Below, piece by piece: positions 1 to 6,424 of a DNA stretch of 9,264 nt; within the stretch, counting starts at the first letter, position 1; each line of letters starts with the position of its first letter. Under the pieces are notes generated by a model that worked only from the letters and a program-made list of their open reading frames with translations, did no database searches and was not told the origin of the DNA. A program made the translations under genes and the position numbers. The DNA is from an uncultured bacterium (GTDB lineage Bacteria; Cyanobacteriota; Vampirovibrionia; Gastranaerophilales; Gastranaerophilaceae), in assembly GCA_900554385.1 (NCBI GenBank), contig USHE01000071.1, positions 1 through 9,264 of the forward strand, read 5' to 3'.

Positions 1-39
1 ATATTATATTATAAACCCTCATTCGCCAATATTCAATCC

Positions 40-1245
40 TCATTTTAGATTAACTTTTAATTTTGTAAAATCTTTGTCACACGATATGAATAAATTTATT
101 GATTCAAGGCATATTTCCCGCCTTAACTTATACCCGTTTGTACAACGCAGAATTCCAAGATAACTGTTTATGGAGTTTACAAATGCGTTCAGCTACTCCA
201 CTGTGTACGAATCAGGATTTTCTCTCACCGTTCTTATCTTCTTGAAAATCCTTCTCAATGTCTTCTGGCGCAATATTGTGCGGTAGGGCTTGTCTACAAA
301 CCCCACAAAGTCTATTCCCCGCTCTATCTTATTAACAGATTTCTTATGCTGGTGCAAGTCCAGATGAAGACGCTCTTTCAAAAATCTTGTCAAATCTTTA
401 TGTATCTCATTTAGCTTTTTGGGATCTTTATCCATTATCACAATATCATCCACATAGCGGCAATAATACTTACACTTCCAGTGATACTACACAAACAGGA
501 CAAGCACAATTAAATACACATTGCTGAAAAACTGGCTCGTTAGATTCCCTATCGGCAACCCTTTACCCTCCGGAGTGTGCCATAAACTCTTGTAATCGGG
601 CAGTAAATCAAACTTCCAACGCGCTGAACGAATTTCCACACTCGTTTTGCAATCATGATATATCACCTGCTTTATCAAGCTCAAAAGCCATTCCTCATCC
701 ACAAGCTTCTCTACTTCCCGATAAAGTACATCTTTATCTATACTTACAAAAAAATTCCGCAAATCCGCCTTGAGATAATACGCCGTTTCCTGATAATTAT
801 TAGTCGCTGTCTGAGCATACTTTCTTATCGCCTTTAATGCATTGGTTGTCCCACGCTCCGGTATACAGCTGTATGTGTCTTTGATAAACCTGTTGTAAAA
901 TCTCCCGCTTATTTCGTTGTATATCAAATGATGAACTATCCTGTCACGAAAACAAGCAGCCCAAACTTCCCGAGCCTTCGGGTACAAAACTATGAAGCAG
1001 ATACTCTTACTGATTTTATACCTGCCGCTTTGAAGTTCGTCATACAATTTAAGCAGGTTGTCCTCAAGATAAAACTCGAATTCAAGCGCGTTATTCGTAT
1101 TCCTTTTCCGCTTGCGGCAATCAATATAAGCCTGCACTAACTTTTCAAATGTTAAACCTTCTTCCATTATAATCTTACGAACGGTCTTGTTTATAACCGC
1201 CCGCGTTTGCATAACTTTAGTTGCCCGAATAATCCTCAGGCACAT
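40..1245 (-). pseudogene. DGR-type reverse transcriptase, interrupted by two in-frame TAG codons
   Basis: A reverse transcriptase frame runs unbroken by frameshifts from the ATG at 1243-1245 to a TGA at 40-42 (about 400 codons) but contains TAG at 487-489 and 193-195. Visible motifs are the catalytic-Asp block KADLRNFFVSID (residues 159-170), LPIGNLTSQFF (230-240) and CRYVDD (262-267). IGxxxSQ in place of QGxxxSP is the mark of diversity-generating retroelement RTs rather than group II introns. After the second stop the frame still encodes a recognisable RT tail, FVNSINSYLGILR, then YKLRR. The start is uncertain: ATG at 1165-1167 (MEEGLTFEKL) matches the usual N-terminus of this family better than the 26 residues before it. 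All catalytic residues remain, so inactivation looks recent, unless the ambers are read through. No intact target gene or template repeat is seen here. The RT assignment is secure; the exact RT subclass is less so. Confidence 0.85.
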
Positions 1246-1342
1246 TATGTCGATTATACCACTGCATACTCACAAAATAAATTAGCTGTCTTTCTATAAT
1301 TATCCAACCAAAACAATGGAAAATTGAAATTGGCCAACGCCG

Positions 1343-1392
1343 CAGGTGAGGAAGTATAAAAAACGAAGATTAATGATAAATAACCTCACCTG
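1343..1392. repeat. Inverted repeat CAGGTGAGG / CCTCACCTG
   Basis: Perfect 9-bp arms at 1343-1351 and 1384-1392 flank a 32-nt AT-rich centre. Imperfect complementarity continues outward (GGCCAACGCCG against the complement of AGCCTTGCC), so the arms reach roughly 18-20 bp with mismatches. It lies in the 188-bp non-coding gap between the RT remnant and rnpB. It could be a small intergenic palindromic element, or a structure at the end of the rnpB transcript. No coding sequence is seen in the gap apart from the tail of a short minus-strand open frame ending at 1217. Confidence 0.6.
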
Positions 1393-1401
1393 AGCCTTGC
1401 C

Positions 1402-1421
1402 ACCCTCTCTTTCGAGAGGAT
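1402..1421 (-). other. Hairpin just downstream of rnpB
   Basis: In minus-strand RNA, AUCCUCUC and GAGAGGGU form an 8-bp stem (one U-G pair) closed by a GAAA tetraloop, 12 nt past the predicted rnpB 3' end. No U tract follows it on the minus strand. On the plus strand a T run (1425-1430) follows after five bases. It may be the 3' boundary or a processing structure of the rnpB transcript, or part of the neighbouring palindromic element. As a terminator it is weak in either direction. Confidence 0.45.
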
Positions 1422-1433
1422 ACCTTTTTTATA

Positions 1434-1784
1434 ATAAAGCAGCCCGTAAGCCGTGTTCTGTTTTAGATAATCATCTGTCTGGTATTGTGATTACTCACAA
1501 TCTCTAGCGATTTTTTAGAAGTGGGCGGACACCTTTATAACCTTCAATTCAATCTTGCATTCGGTCGGGGTTTACTTAGCCGATACCTCTCGATACCGCT
1601 GGTGAAGCTCTTAACTCACCGTTGCACCATCGCTCGTACCTTTCGAAAAAAGCCGTTAGCAGTATATTTCCTGTAGCACTTTTCCACCGGCTCGCACCGT
1701 CCGGGCTTTCCCCGGCGACCTGTCCTTGAATGCACGGACTTTCCTCACACAAATTTTCTGCGCGCGATTATCCGACTGCTTTAT
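1434..1784 (-). ncRNA. rnpB: RNase P RNA, type A
   Basis: This is the catalytic RNA of ribonuclease P, which removes 5' leaders from tRNA precursors. The minus strand contains the universal GAGGAAAGTCCG block near the 5' end and CAGAACACGGCTTACG near the 3' end. The ends pair as helix P1 (AUAAAGCAG, 1784-1776, with CUGCUUUAU, 1442-1434), which sets the boundaries. The P12-P14 portion (GGTATCGAGAGGTATCGGCT, then AAGTAAACCCC) resembles cyanobacterial RNase P RNA as I remember it. The loop that binds the tRNA CCA end reads AGUAAACC where Escherichia coli has GGUAAACU. The length, about 351 nt, is normal for type A. It has its own extended -10 promoter immediately upstream and is divergent from the recA unit. 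Confidence 0.96.
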
Positions 1785-1792
1785 TTAATTTT

Positions 1793-1801
1793 ATTATATC
1801 A
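1793..1801 (-). promoter_or_regulatory. rnpB promoter, extended -10
   Basis: The minus strand reads TGATATAAT, a perfect TATAAT preceded by TGn. It ends nine bases before the P1 helix of RNase P RNA, so transcription would start at the mature 5' end or within a few bases of it. No good -35 box lies at 16-18 bp, as is common for extended -10 promoters. Confidence 0.75.
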
Positions 1802-1820
1802 CAAAATTTATTAAGTAGTG

Positions 1821-1835
1821 TTACAACATTTGTAA
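1821..1835. promoter_or_regulatory. Palindrome TTACAA-CAT-TTGTAA, candidate operator
   Basis: Perfect 6-bp arms with a 3-bp spacer lie between the divergent rnpB and HTH-recA promoters, 5 bp before the -35 box of the latter. It is a plausible operator, perhaps for the HTH protein encoded just downstream or for a damage-response repressor. It does not match the LexA boxes I know from Escherichia coli, Bacillus or cyanobacteria. Confidence 0.4.
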
Positions 1836-1840
1836 ATTGT

Positions 1841-1869
1841 TTGTCTTTTTTACACGAATTAAATACAAT
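1841..1869 (+). promoter_or_regulatory. Promoter of the HTH gene / recA unit
   Basis: A -35 box TTGTCT (1841-1846) and a -10 box TACAAT (1864-1869) are separated by 17 bp, predicting a start near 1876 and a leader of about 28 nt. GAGGG at 1887-1891 is the likely Shine-Dalgarno, 12 nt before ATG 1904. I see no second clear promoter directly before recA, so recA is probably read from here as well. Confidence 0.6.
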
Positions 1870-1903
1870 AGTATTGGGAAAGTTTTGAGGGATTATTTAT
1901 ACT

Positions 1904-2401
1904 ATGTTGAAAGATGCAATTAGAGAGAAAACTTTATCGCCGCAAGAAGTAAGGGCAATTCTTAATACTGATAATAAAGAAATCGTGGAATTGTGCAAAT
2001 CTGCTTCTATCATGCCGAGAAAAAATAGCAAAGGTCATACTTACTTTTCTTATGATGAAGTAAAAAGTCTAAGAAAAGTACAAGCTCAGAAAAAGGGGAT
2101 TAGCGTTCCTATGGTTCAGCAAGCTCAAAAACCGCCTACTGCTATTCAAAATATTTTAACTTCCTTACAGGAAATGGAAACTAAATTAAGCGACAAAATC
2201 GCCAAAGTTATTGACGAAAAACTCGAAGGGATGGACGAAGTCGTTGTCGAGCTTATCAGATGCAAAACAGATAACGAAACTCTTAGACAAAAAATCGTTG
2301 ACCTGAATAAAGAAGTTTATCAGCTTAAAAATGATTTAAGTTCCTACAAACCTGTAGGATTAGGTCTTTACAGAAAGAAAACCGGTCACATTTGGGAATA
2401 A
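1904..2401 (+). CDS. Small HTH (MerR-like) and coiled-coil protein, unnamed
   Basis: This is a 165-residue protein I cannot name. Residues about 10-60 (LSPQEVRAILN, then YFSYDEVKSLRK) have the layout of a MerR/excisionase-type winged helix: a helix-turn-helix that starts from a defined position, a short wing, then FSYDEV-. Residues about 84-147 are heptad-rich and charged (MetLeuIle spacing, then LRQKIVDLNKEVYQLKNDL) and should form a coiled coil, so a dimeric DNA-binding protein is likely. The tail is basic and aromatic (GLGLYRKKTGHIW). It lies 47 bp upstream of recA, with no strong terminator between them, in a probable operon. A role in regulating recA or in autoregulation through the palindrome at 1821-1835 is inference. 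The start is supported by GAGGG upstream and the promoter at 1841-1869. Confidence 0.8.
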   Translation: MLKDAIREKTLSPQEVRAILNTDNKEIVELCKSASIMPRKNSKGHTYFSYDEVKSLRKVQAQKKGISVPMVQQAQKPPTAIQNILTSLQEMETKLSDKIAKVIDEKLEGMDEVVVELIRCKTDNETLRQKIVDLNKEVYQLKNDLSSYKPVGLGLYRKKTGHIWE

Positions 2402-2448
2402 TCTCCAATTACACGCCGGAGCAGCTACAAGAATAAGGAATTACTATA

Positions 2449-3471
2449 ATGGCAGTTAAAGAAAAAGACAAAGAAACACTTTCACCTTCTGAAGAAAGAA
2501 ACAAAGCATTAAAACTTGCTATCGAAAAAATAGAAAAAGACTTCGGGAAAGGTTCTATAATGAAACTTGGCGATAAGCCGACAGTCAATGTTGACGCCAT
2601 TCCTACAGGTTCGCTTGCTCTTGATGTTGCTCTCGGTATCGGTGGAATTCCACGCGGTCGTATTATCGAAATTTACGGCCCTGAAAGTTCAGGTAAAACC
2701 ACTCTCGCTCAACATATCGTTGCTGAATGTCAGAAAAAAGGCGGTATCGCTGCTTTCGTGGATGCAGAACACGCCCTTGACCCTGAATATGCAAGAAATT
2801 TAGGCGTTCAAATTGATGATTTGTTAATTTCTCAGCCTGATACTGGTGAACAAGCTCTTGATATTACTGAAGAATTGGTTCGCTCCGGAGCAGTTGATAT
2901 CGTTGTCGTCGACTCAGCTGCCGCACTCGTCCCAAAAGCCGAAATCGAAGGTTCTATGGAAGATCAACAAATGGGACTTCAAGCTCGTTTGATGAGTAAA
3001 GCTTTAAGAAAACTTACCGGTATTATCGGAAAAACAAATACCACTGTTATTTTTATTAACCAATTGCGTATGAAAATCGGTGTTATGTACGGCAACCCTG
3101 AAACAACTACAGGCGGTAATGCTTTGAAATATTACGCTTCCGTTCGTATGGAAATTAAACGTACCGAAGGTGTTAAAGGGGATGACGGCGACGTAGGGAA
3201 CCACGTTAGAGTTAAAGTCTTGAAAAATAAAGTTGCACCACCTTTCAGAACTGCTGAATTCGATATTATATTCGGAAAGGGTATTTGTAAAGTAGGAAAT
3301 ATTCTCGATGTTGCGGTTAATTTAGATATCGTTAAAAAAGCAGGCTCATGGTTCAGTTTTAACGAAGAAAAATTAGGACAAGGACGTGACAAAGCAAGAG
3401 ATTTCTTAACACAAAATCCGGATATCCTTGCTCAGGTTGAAACTCTTGTCAGAGAAAAATTGGCTCAATAA
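2449..3471 (+). CDS. recA: Recombinase RecA
   Basis: RecA is the ATP-dependent DNA strand-exchange protein of homologous recombination and the co-protease that triggers LexA self-cleavage in organisms with an SOS response. The product has 340 residues, a normal length, with Walker A GPESSGKT (77-84) and Walker B IVVVDSAAAL (151-160, Asp155). DNA-binding loop L1 lies around EGSMEDQQMGLQAR (167-180) and loop L2 is followed by NPETTTGGNALKYYASVR. The C-terminus is short and ends without the long acidic tail of the enterobacterial protein. AAGGA at 2435-2439, nine bases before the ATG, supports the start. The next gene begins 11 bp after its stop, so the three plus-strand genes are probably cotranscribed. 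Confidence 0.98.
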   Translation: MAVKEKDKETLSPSEERNKALKLAIEKIEKDFGKGSIMKLGDKPTVNVDAIPTGSLALDVALGIGGIPRGRIIEIYGPESSGKTTLAQHIVAECQKKGGIAAFVDAEHALDPEYARNLGVQIDDLLISQPDTGEQALDITEELVRSGAVDIVVVDSAAALVPKAEIEGSMEDQQMGLQARLMSKALRKLTGIIGKTNTTVIFINQLRMKIGVMYGNPETTTGGNALKYYASVRMEIKRTEGVKGDDGDVGNHVRVKVLKNKVAPPFRTAEFDIIFGKGICKVGNILDVAVNLDIVKKAGSWFSFNEEKLGQGRDKARDFLTQNPDILAQVETLVREKLAQ

Positions 3472-3482
3472 TAGATACAGTT

Positions 3483-3887
3483 ATGATAACATTAGCACAA
3501 TTTGTTCAAAAAAGACGCGATGATTTGGGACTGTCACCAAAAGGTTTGGCTATGAAATGCAATATTGATGTTGCTTTGATAGAGGAAATTGAGGCAGGGA
3601 AAGAACTTTTCCTTGCTGTAACTGTTCGCCAAAATCTTGCAAAAGGACTCAAATGCAGTCCTGATGAAATAAAAAAACTCGAAAAAGATTTTGATACTCA
3701 TTTTCTTGCTGATAACAAAATTATTGACAGCTTAAAGGAATTAATTCTAAACGGAGCGGGCGGTTTAAAATGCCCTAAATGCGGTGCGCCGCTTGTCACA
3801 AGAGTAGCAAAAATGTACGATCTTGAAGATAATCTCGTTCTACATCCAAAAGCTCATTGTACAAAATGTGTATTTCAAATTCACTAA
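3483..3887 (+). CDS. XRE-type HTH protein with C-terminal zinc ribbon
   Basis: This is a 134-residue protein of unknown specific role. Residues 1-65 match the XRE/HTH_3 pattern (MITLAQFVQKRRDDLGLSPKG, first and second helices, then IEEIEAGK and VRQNLAKGL). The C-terminal third carries two cysteine pairs, CPKC (97-100) and CTKC (126-129), 25 residues apart, as expected for a zinc ribbon. It starts 11 bp after recA with no obvious Shine-Dalgarno, which suggests translational coupling or simple read-through from recA. It converges with the minus-strand operon that ends at 3923, leaving 35 bp between the stops in which I see no convincing terminator hairpin. A transcription regulator or nucleic-acid adaptor is likely. 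A link to recombination rests only on position. Confidence 0.8.
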   Translation: MITLAQFVQKRRDDLGLSPKGLAMKCNIDVALIEEIEAGKELFLAVTVRQNLAKGLKCSPDEIKKLEKDFDTHFLADNKIIDSLKELILNGAGGLKCPKCGAPLVTRVAKMYDLEDNLVLHPKAHCTKCVFQIH

Positions 3888-3922
3888 AATCCTATTATTC
3901 AGCTGCTGTTTTACTTTTAGGT

Positions 3923-4492
3923 CTACAAATCGCCTTGATACATATTATTAACAATAGTTTTAATATATTCTTTGACCGCAGGAGTGATAATTAAATCAGG
4001 TTCTTTCACCGTGAATTCATCTAAAACAACGATTGCATCACGATATTGACCTTTTTTCTCAAGCAAAAGCCCCCGCATAATCATGCTTAACGGGTTTTCA
4101 TTTTCATAAGTTTGGCTAATTTTATTATCAATAATTCCTAGTGCTTTATAGCAATCAGCAAGATTTTGGTAATATTTAAAATTCAGCGTATAAAGTCCCA
4201 AAGCTCTTTCAAAACAATCTTGTGCTAAATCTGCAGCTCCGACTTTCATATAGCATTCCCCGAGATTATTGTAATAAACCGATGAAGCCTGAACAGTCGG
4301 ACTAAGGCTTATCGCAATTTTAAATTCCTGGATTGCCGGATACCACCAGTAATCCTTCATATACATAAGCCCGAGGTTATTGTGTTCTGCAGCATTTTTT
4401 TCAGAGTCAATAACATAAGTTTCCGGCTTTTTGTATCCTGAAAACAAAATTGCACAAAATAATAAGGTTATTACGAAAATCTTTTTCATCAT
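3923..4492 (-). CDS. Short TPR protein with exported N-terminus
   Basis: The product has 189 residues. The N-terminus MMKKIFVITLLFCAILFSGY is a signal-peptide-like segment: two lysines, a hydrophobic core, then small residues. It reads as a lipoprotein signal whose lipobox cysteine is replaced by tyrosine (FSGY, codon TAC, one base from TGC). The rest has tetratricopeptide repeats, at about residues 34-70 (HNNLGLMYMKDYWWYPAIQEF), 73-105 (VYYNNLGECYMKVGAADLAQDCFERAL) and 108 onward (YYQNLADCYKALG), so it should act as a protein-binding scaffold at the cell surface. It is the last gene of a four-gene operon, 13 bp after the hydrolase gene. Its Shine-Dalgarno is weak. It ends with TAG, showing that amber is used as a stop here. 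Confidence 0.82.
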   Translation of the reverse strand: MMKKIFVITLLFCAILFSGYKKPETYVIDSEKNAAEHNNLGLMYMKDYWWYPAIQEFKIAISLSPTVQASSVYYNNLGECYMKVGAADLAQDCFERALGLYTLNFKYYQNLADCYKALGIIDNKISQTYENENPLSMIMRGLLLEKKGQYRDAIVVLDEFTVKEPDLIITPAVKEYIKTIVNNMYQGDL

Positions 4493-4505
4493 ATTCTATA
4501 TATAA

Positions 4506-5438
4506 TTACAACAAATCAATTTCCAACCCTTCATAAGCAAGAATTGCCCTGTCAGAAATCGGTTTATACTGTTCTTGAATTAAATCAAGTTTATCGTCAT
4601 CATATTCGGGATCGAAATGGAAAAATACCAATTTTTCGGCACCTGTTTGATTTTGACACTCAACTGCCATATCAAAAGTTGAATGCCCGTAGCCCTGTTT
4701 TGGAACGAGTGAATTAAGATAATCTTCTGTTGTGTACTGGGCGTCGTGAATTAAAAGATTACACCCTCTGGCAAAATTAGTCAGTTTTTTATCACCGCCA
4801 AGGTAGCTTTCTTTATCCGTTGCATAAACAAGCGTTTTACCCTTGTAAGAAATTTTGTAAATAAAAACACCTTCCTGCGGATGAGCATAAGAACGATAGC
4901 AAGTTATCAAATCATCCTCGTCTTCAACCTGCAAATCTTCTTCCTTTTCAATCCTTTTGATAATCGGAGCTTCACCATGACGGAGAATTATCCCCTCTGT
5001 TTCATTAATATCTCTAATATTAAGGTTACCGGCGATATCGCCCAAATCCAGCGGGAAAGATTTGCCAAACAGCAATCCTGCAAGTTCGTCAGAGAGAGTT
5101 TCGTTATAATTCACACTTCCAAAGACATTCAAAACAGTCGAAGGAATATGCAAAGGTCTAAAGAATGTAAAACCCTGAATATGGTCAAGGTGAATATGCG
5201 AAATTAATACAGTAGCCTTAACCGGAGTACGTTCTTCAGGTTTAATGCCGGAGGCAATATAGTCACGCAAAAGTTCATTACCAACGTCAATCAATCCCGT
5301 TCCTGCATCCAAAACTATTAAATGTCCGCCAACACGAACTTCCACACAAGATGTATTCCCGCCATACTTCAAAAATTCTTTCTTAGCCAGCGGATAACTT
5401 CCTCTTACACCTCTAAACTTAACTTTAAACTCGCTCAT
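4506..5438 (-). CDS. Metallo-beta-lactamase-fold hydrolase
   Basis: This 310-residue MBL-fold protein resembles the RNase Z/cyclic-phosphodiesterase-like branch (opening VKFRGVRGSYP, then YGGNTSCVEV and LDAGTG at 43-48). The metal site is visible: HIHLDH (His81, His83, Asp85, His86), His186 in YAHPQEG, Asp208 in YATDKE, and His274 in FFHFDPEYDD. HDAQYT (231-236) and GYGHST (249-254) are typical of this branch. It is probably a cytoplasmic phosphodiesterase or related hydrolase; no signal peptide is seen and the substrate cannot be told from sequence. GAGGG lies 8 bp before the ATG. The gene starts 10 bp after the restored end of the phosphoesterase gene and is followed 13 bp later by the TPR gene. 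Confidence 0.9.
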   Translation of the reverse strand: MSEFKVKFRGVRGSYPLAKKEFLKYGGNTSCVEVRVGGHLIVLDAGTGLIDVGNELLRDYIASGIKPEERTPVKATVLISHIHLDHIQGFTFFRPLHIPSTVLNVFGSVNYNETLSDELAGLLFGKSFPLDLGDIAGNLNIRDINETEGIILRHGEAPIIKRIEKEEDLQVEDEDDLITCYRSYAHPQEGVFIYKISYKGKTLVYATDKESYLGGDKKLTNFARGCNLLIHDAQYTTEDYLNSLVPKQGYGHSTFDMAVECQNQTGAEKLVFFHFDPEYDDDKLDLIQEQYKPISDRAILAYEGLEIDLL

Positions 5439-5448
5439 TTTTCAACCC

Positions 5449-6423
5449 TCAGTTTTTCTTTATTTCATAAATACCATTTCGGTCTTTTTCTTCACCCATA
5501 TATACATTTGAACCGAATACAAGCAATTTTGCCAGTTTTTGAATATTCTTTTCTCCAGTTTCTCGCATTTCTATGTTAAAGACAACTTTTTTACGTTCAT
5601 TACGCACAGTAACAATTCTAAAAGCGTTCGGATAAGATACCAGAGCAGGAGATGCCTCGTATTACACATTACCGTTCTGTGTAATCTTAGCCGCATGGTA
5701 ATGACCGGCAAATACAGCTATCGGATTTTTATACTTTTCAATAATTCCCTGAACCTCTCCGGCATTAAGAAGTCTGTGACCGCTGCTTGGGAAAGGCTCA
5801 ATAACCGGCACATGCATAAATATCAAAACAACATCTTTACCTGCTTCTTTCAATTGTTTATCCAGCCAAACAAGTTCTTCATCGGAAATTCTGCCGTTAG
5901 AAGTTACCCTGTCTGTTATAACTGAATCAAGAACGATTACCTTATAACCTTTGCGCGGTTCAAAAGAATAATACGGGGTTTTAAATTTAAAATTTTCATT
6001 ATGATTCCCCACAATATCCAGATAAAGCTGTGTAGTCAAATAACCGCCCACACATCTGTCGTGATTGCCAAATGCCACATACCACGGAGCATTCAGCTTT
6101 TCCGCATAATTTAAAAAAGCACGCAGCTGTTTTTCGTAAGGAACATTTATCTGATCTCCGGTAAGCATAACAAAATTTAAATCAGGGATTGCATTAATCT
6201 GCTTAACTGCATCTTCAAGAAGCTTTGGAGATTCTCCGGTCATCTTAAAAGTCGTGTTCACTCCTGCGTCTGAAAAATGTACATCACTTAATTGAACAAA
6301 TTTTAAATCAGAAGCACTATAACACTGTAATCCGTATATCATAATTCCTGAAAGCCCGAAAGTTATCAAGGCATTCATTAATTTAGAAAAAAAAGTCTCT
6401 TTCTTTTTACGCTTCTGCTTCAT
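5449..6423 (-). pseudogene. Calcineurin-like phosphoesterase with an in-frame TAA before its last 70 codons
   Basis: The frame opens at 6423 with a basic N-terminus (MKQKRKKKE) and one membrane segment (about residues 16-33), placing the catalytic domain outside the cytoplasm. All five metallophosphoesterase motifs are present: DVH (Asp47, His49), TGDQIN (Asp90, Asn93), GNHD (119-122), MHVP (His204) and GHYH (240-243). A TAA at 5662-5664 stops it at residue 253. The same frame then continues for 70 codons to TGA at 5449-5451, beginning YEASPALVSYPNAFRIVTV, which looks like the normal closing strand of this family after the GHxH motif. So one base change or a sequencing error splits an otherwise normal 324-residue protein. 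The truncated form keeps all ligands and might still fold. The ATG follows the preceding stop by one base, indicating coupling. Confidence 0.85.
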
Positions 6424-6424
6424 C

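Noticed and set aside
655..1140. Plus-strand open frames opposite the RT
   Set aside because: They have no Shine-Dalgarno or domain and lie opposite a clearly coding minus-strand frame.
40..1245. Group II intron maturase
   Set aside because: The motif is IGNLTSQ rather than QGGVLSP, and no maturase domain, intron domain V hairpin or exon boundary is seen.
40..1245. Genome-wide reassignment of TAG to glutamine
   Set aside because: The gene at 3923-4492 and the 24-codon ORF end naturally at TAG, and the other genes use TAA or TGA without internal TAG. Recoding limited to a phage cannot be excluded but is not supported here.
3888..3922. Bidirectional terminator between the convergent genes
   Set aside because: Only a CAGCTG self-complementary hexamer and scattered T runs are present; no stem of useful length.
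4881..5925. Plus-strand open frames opposite the hydrolase and phosphoesterase genes
   Set aside because: Their composition is that of reversed coding sequence, with no ribosome sites. They span the boundaries of well-supported minus-strand genes.
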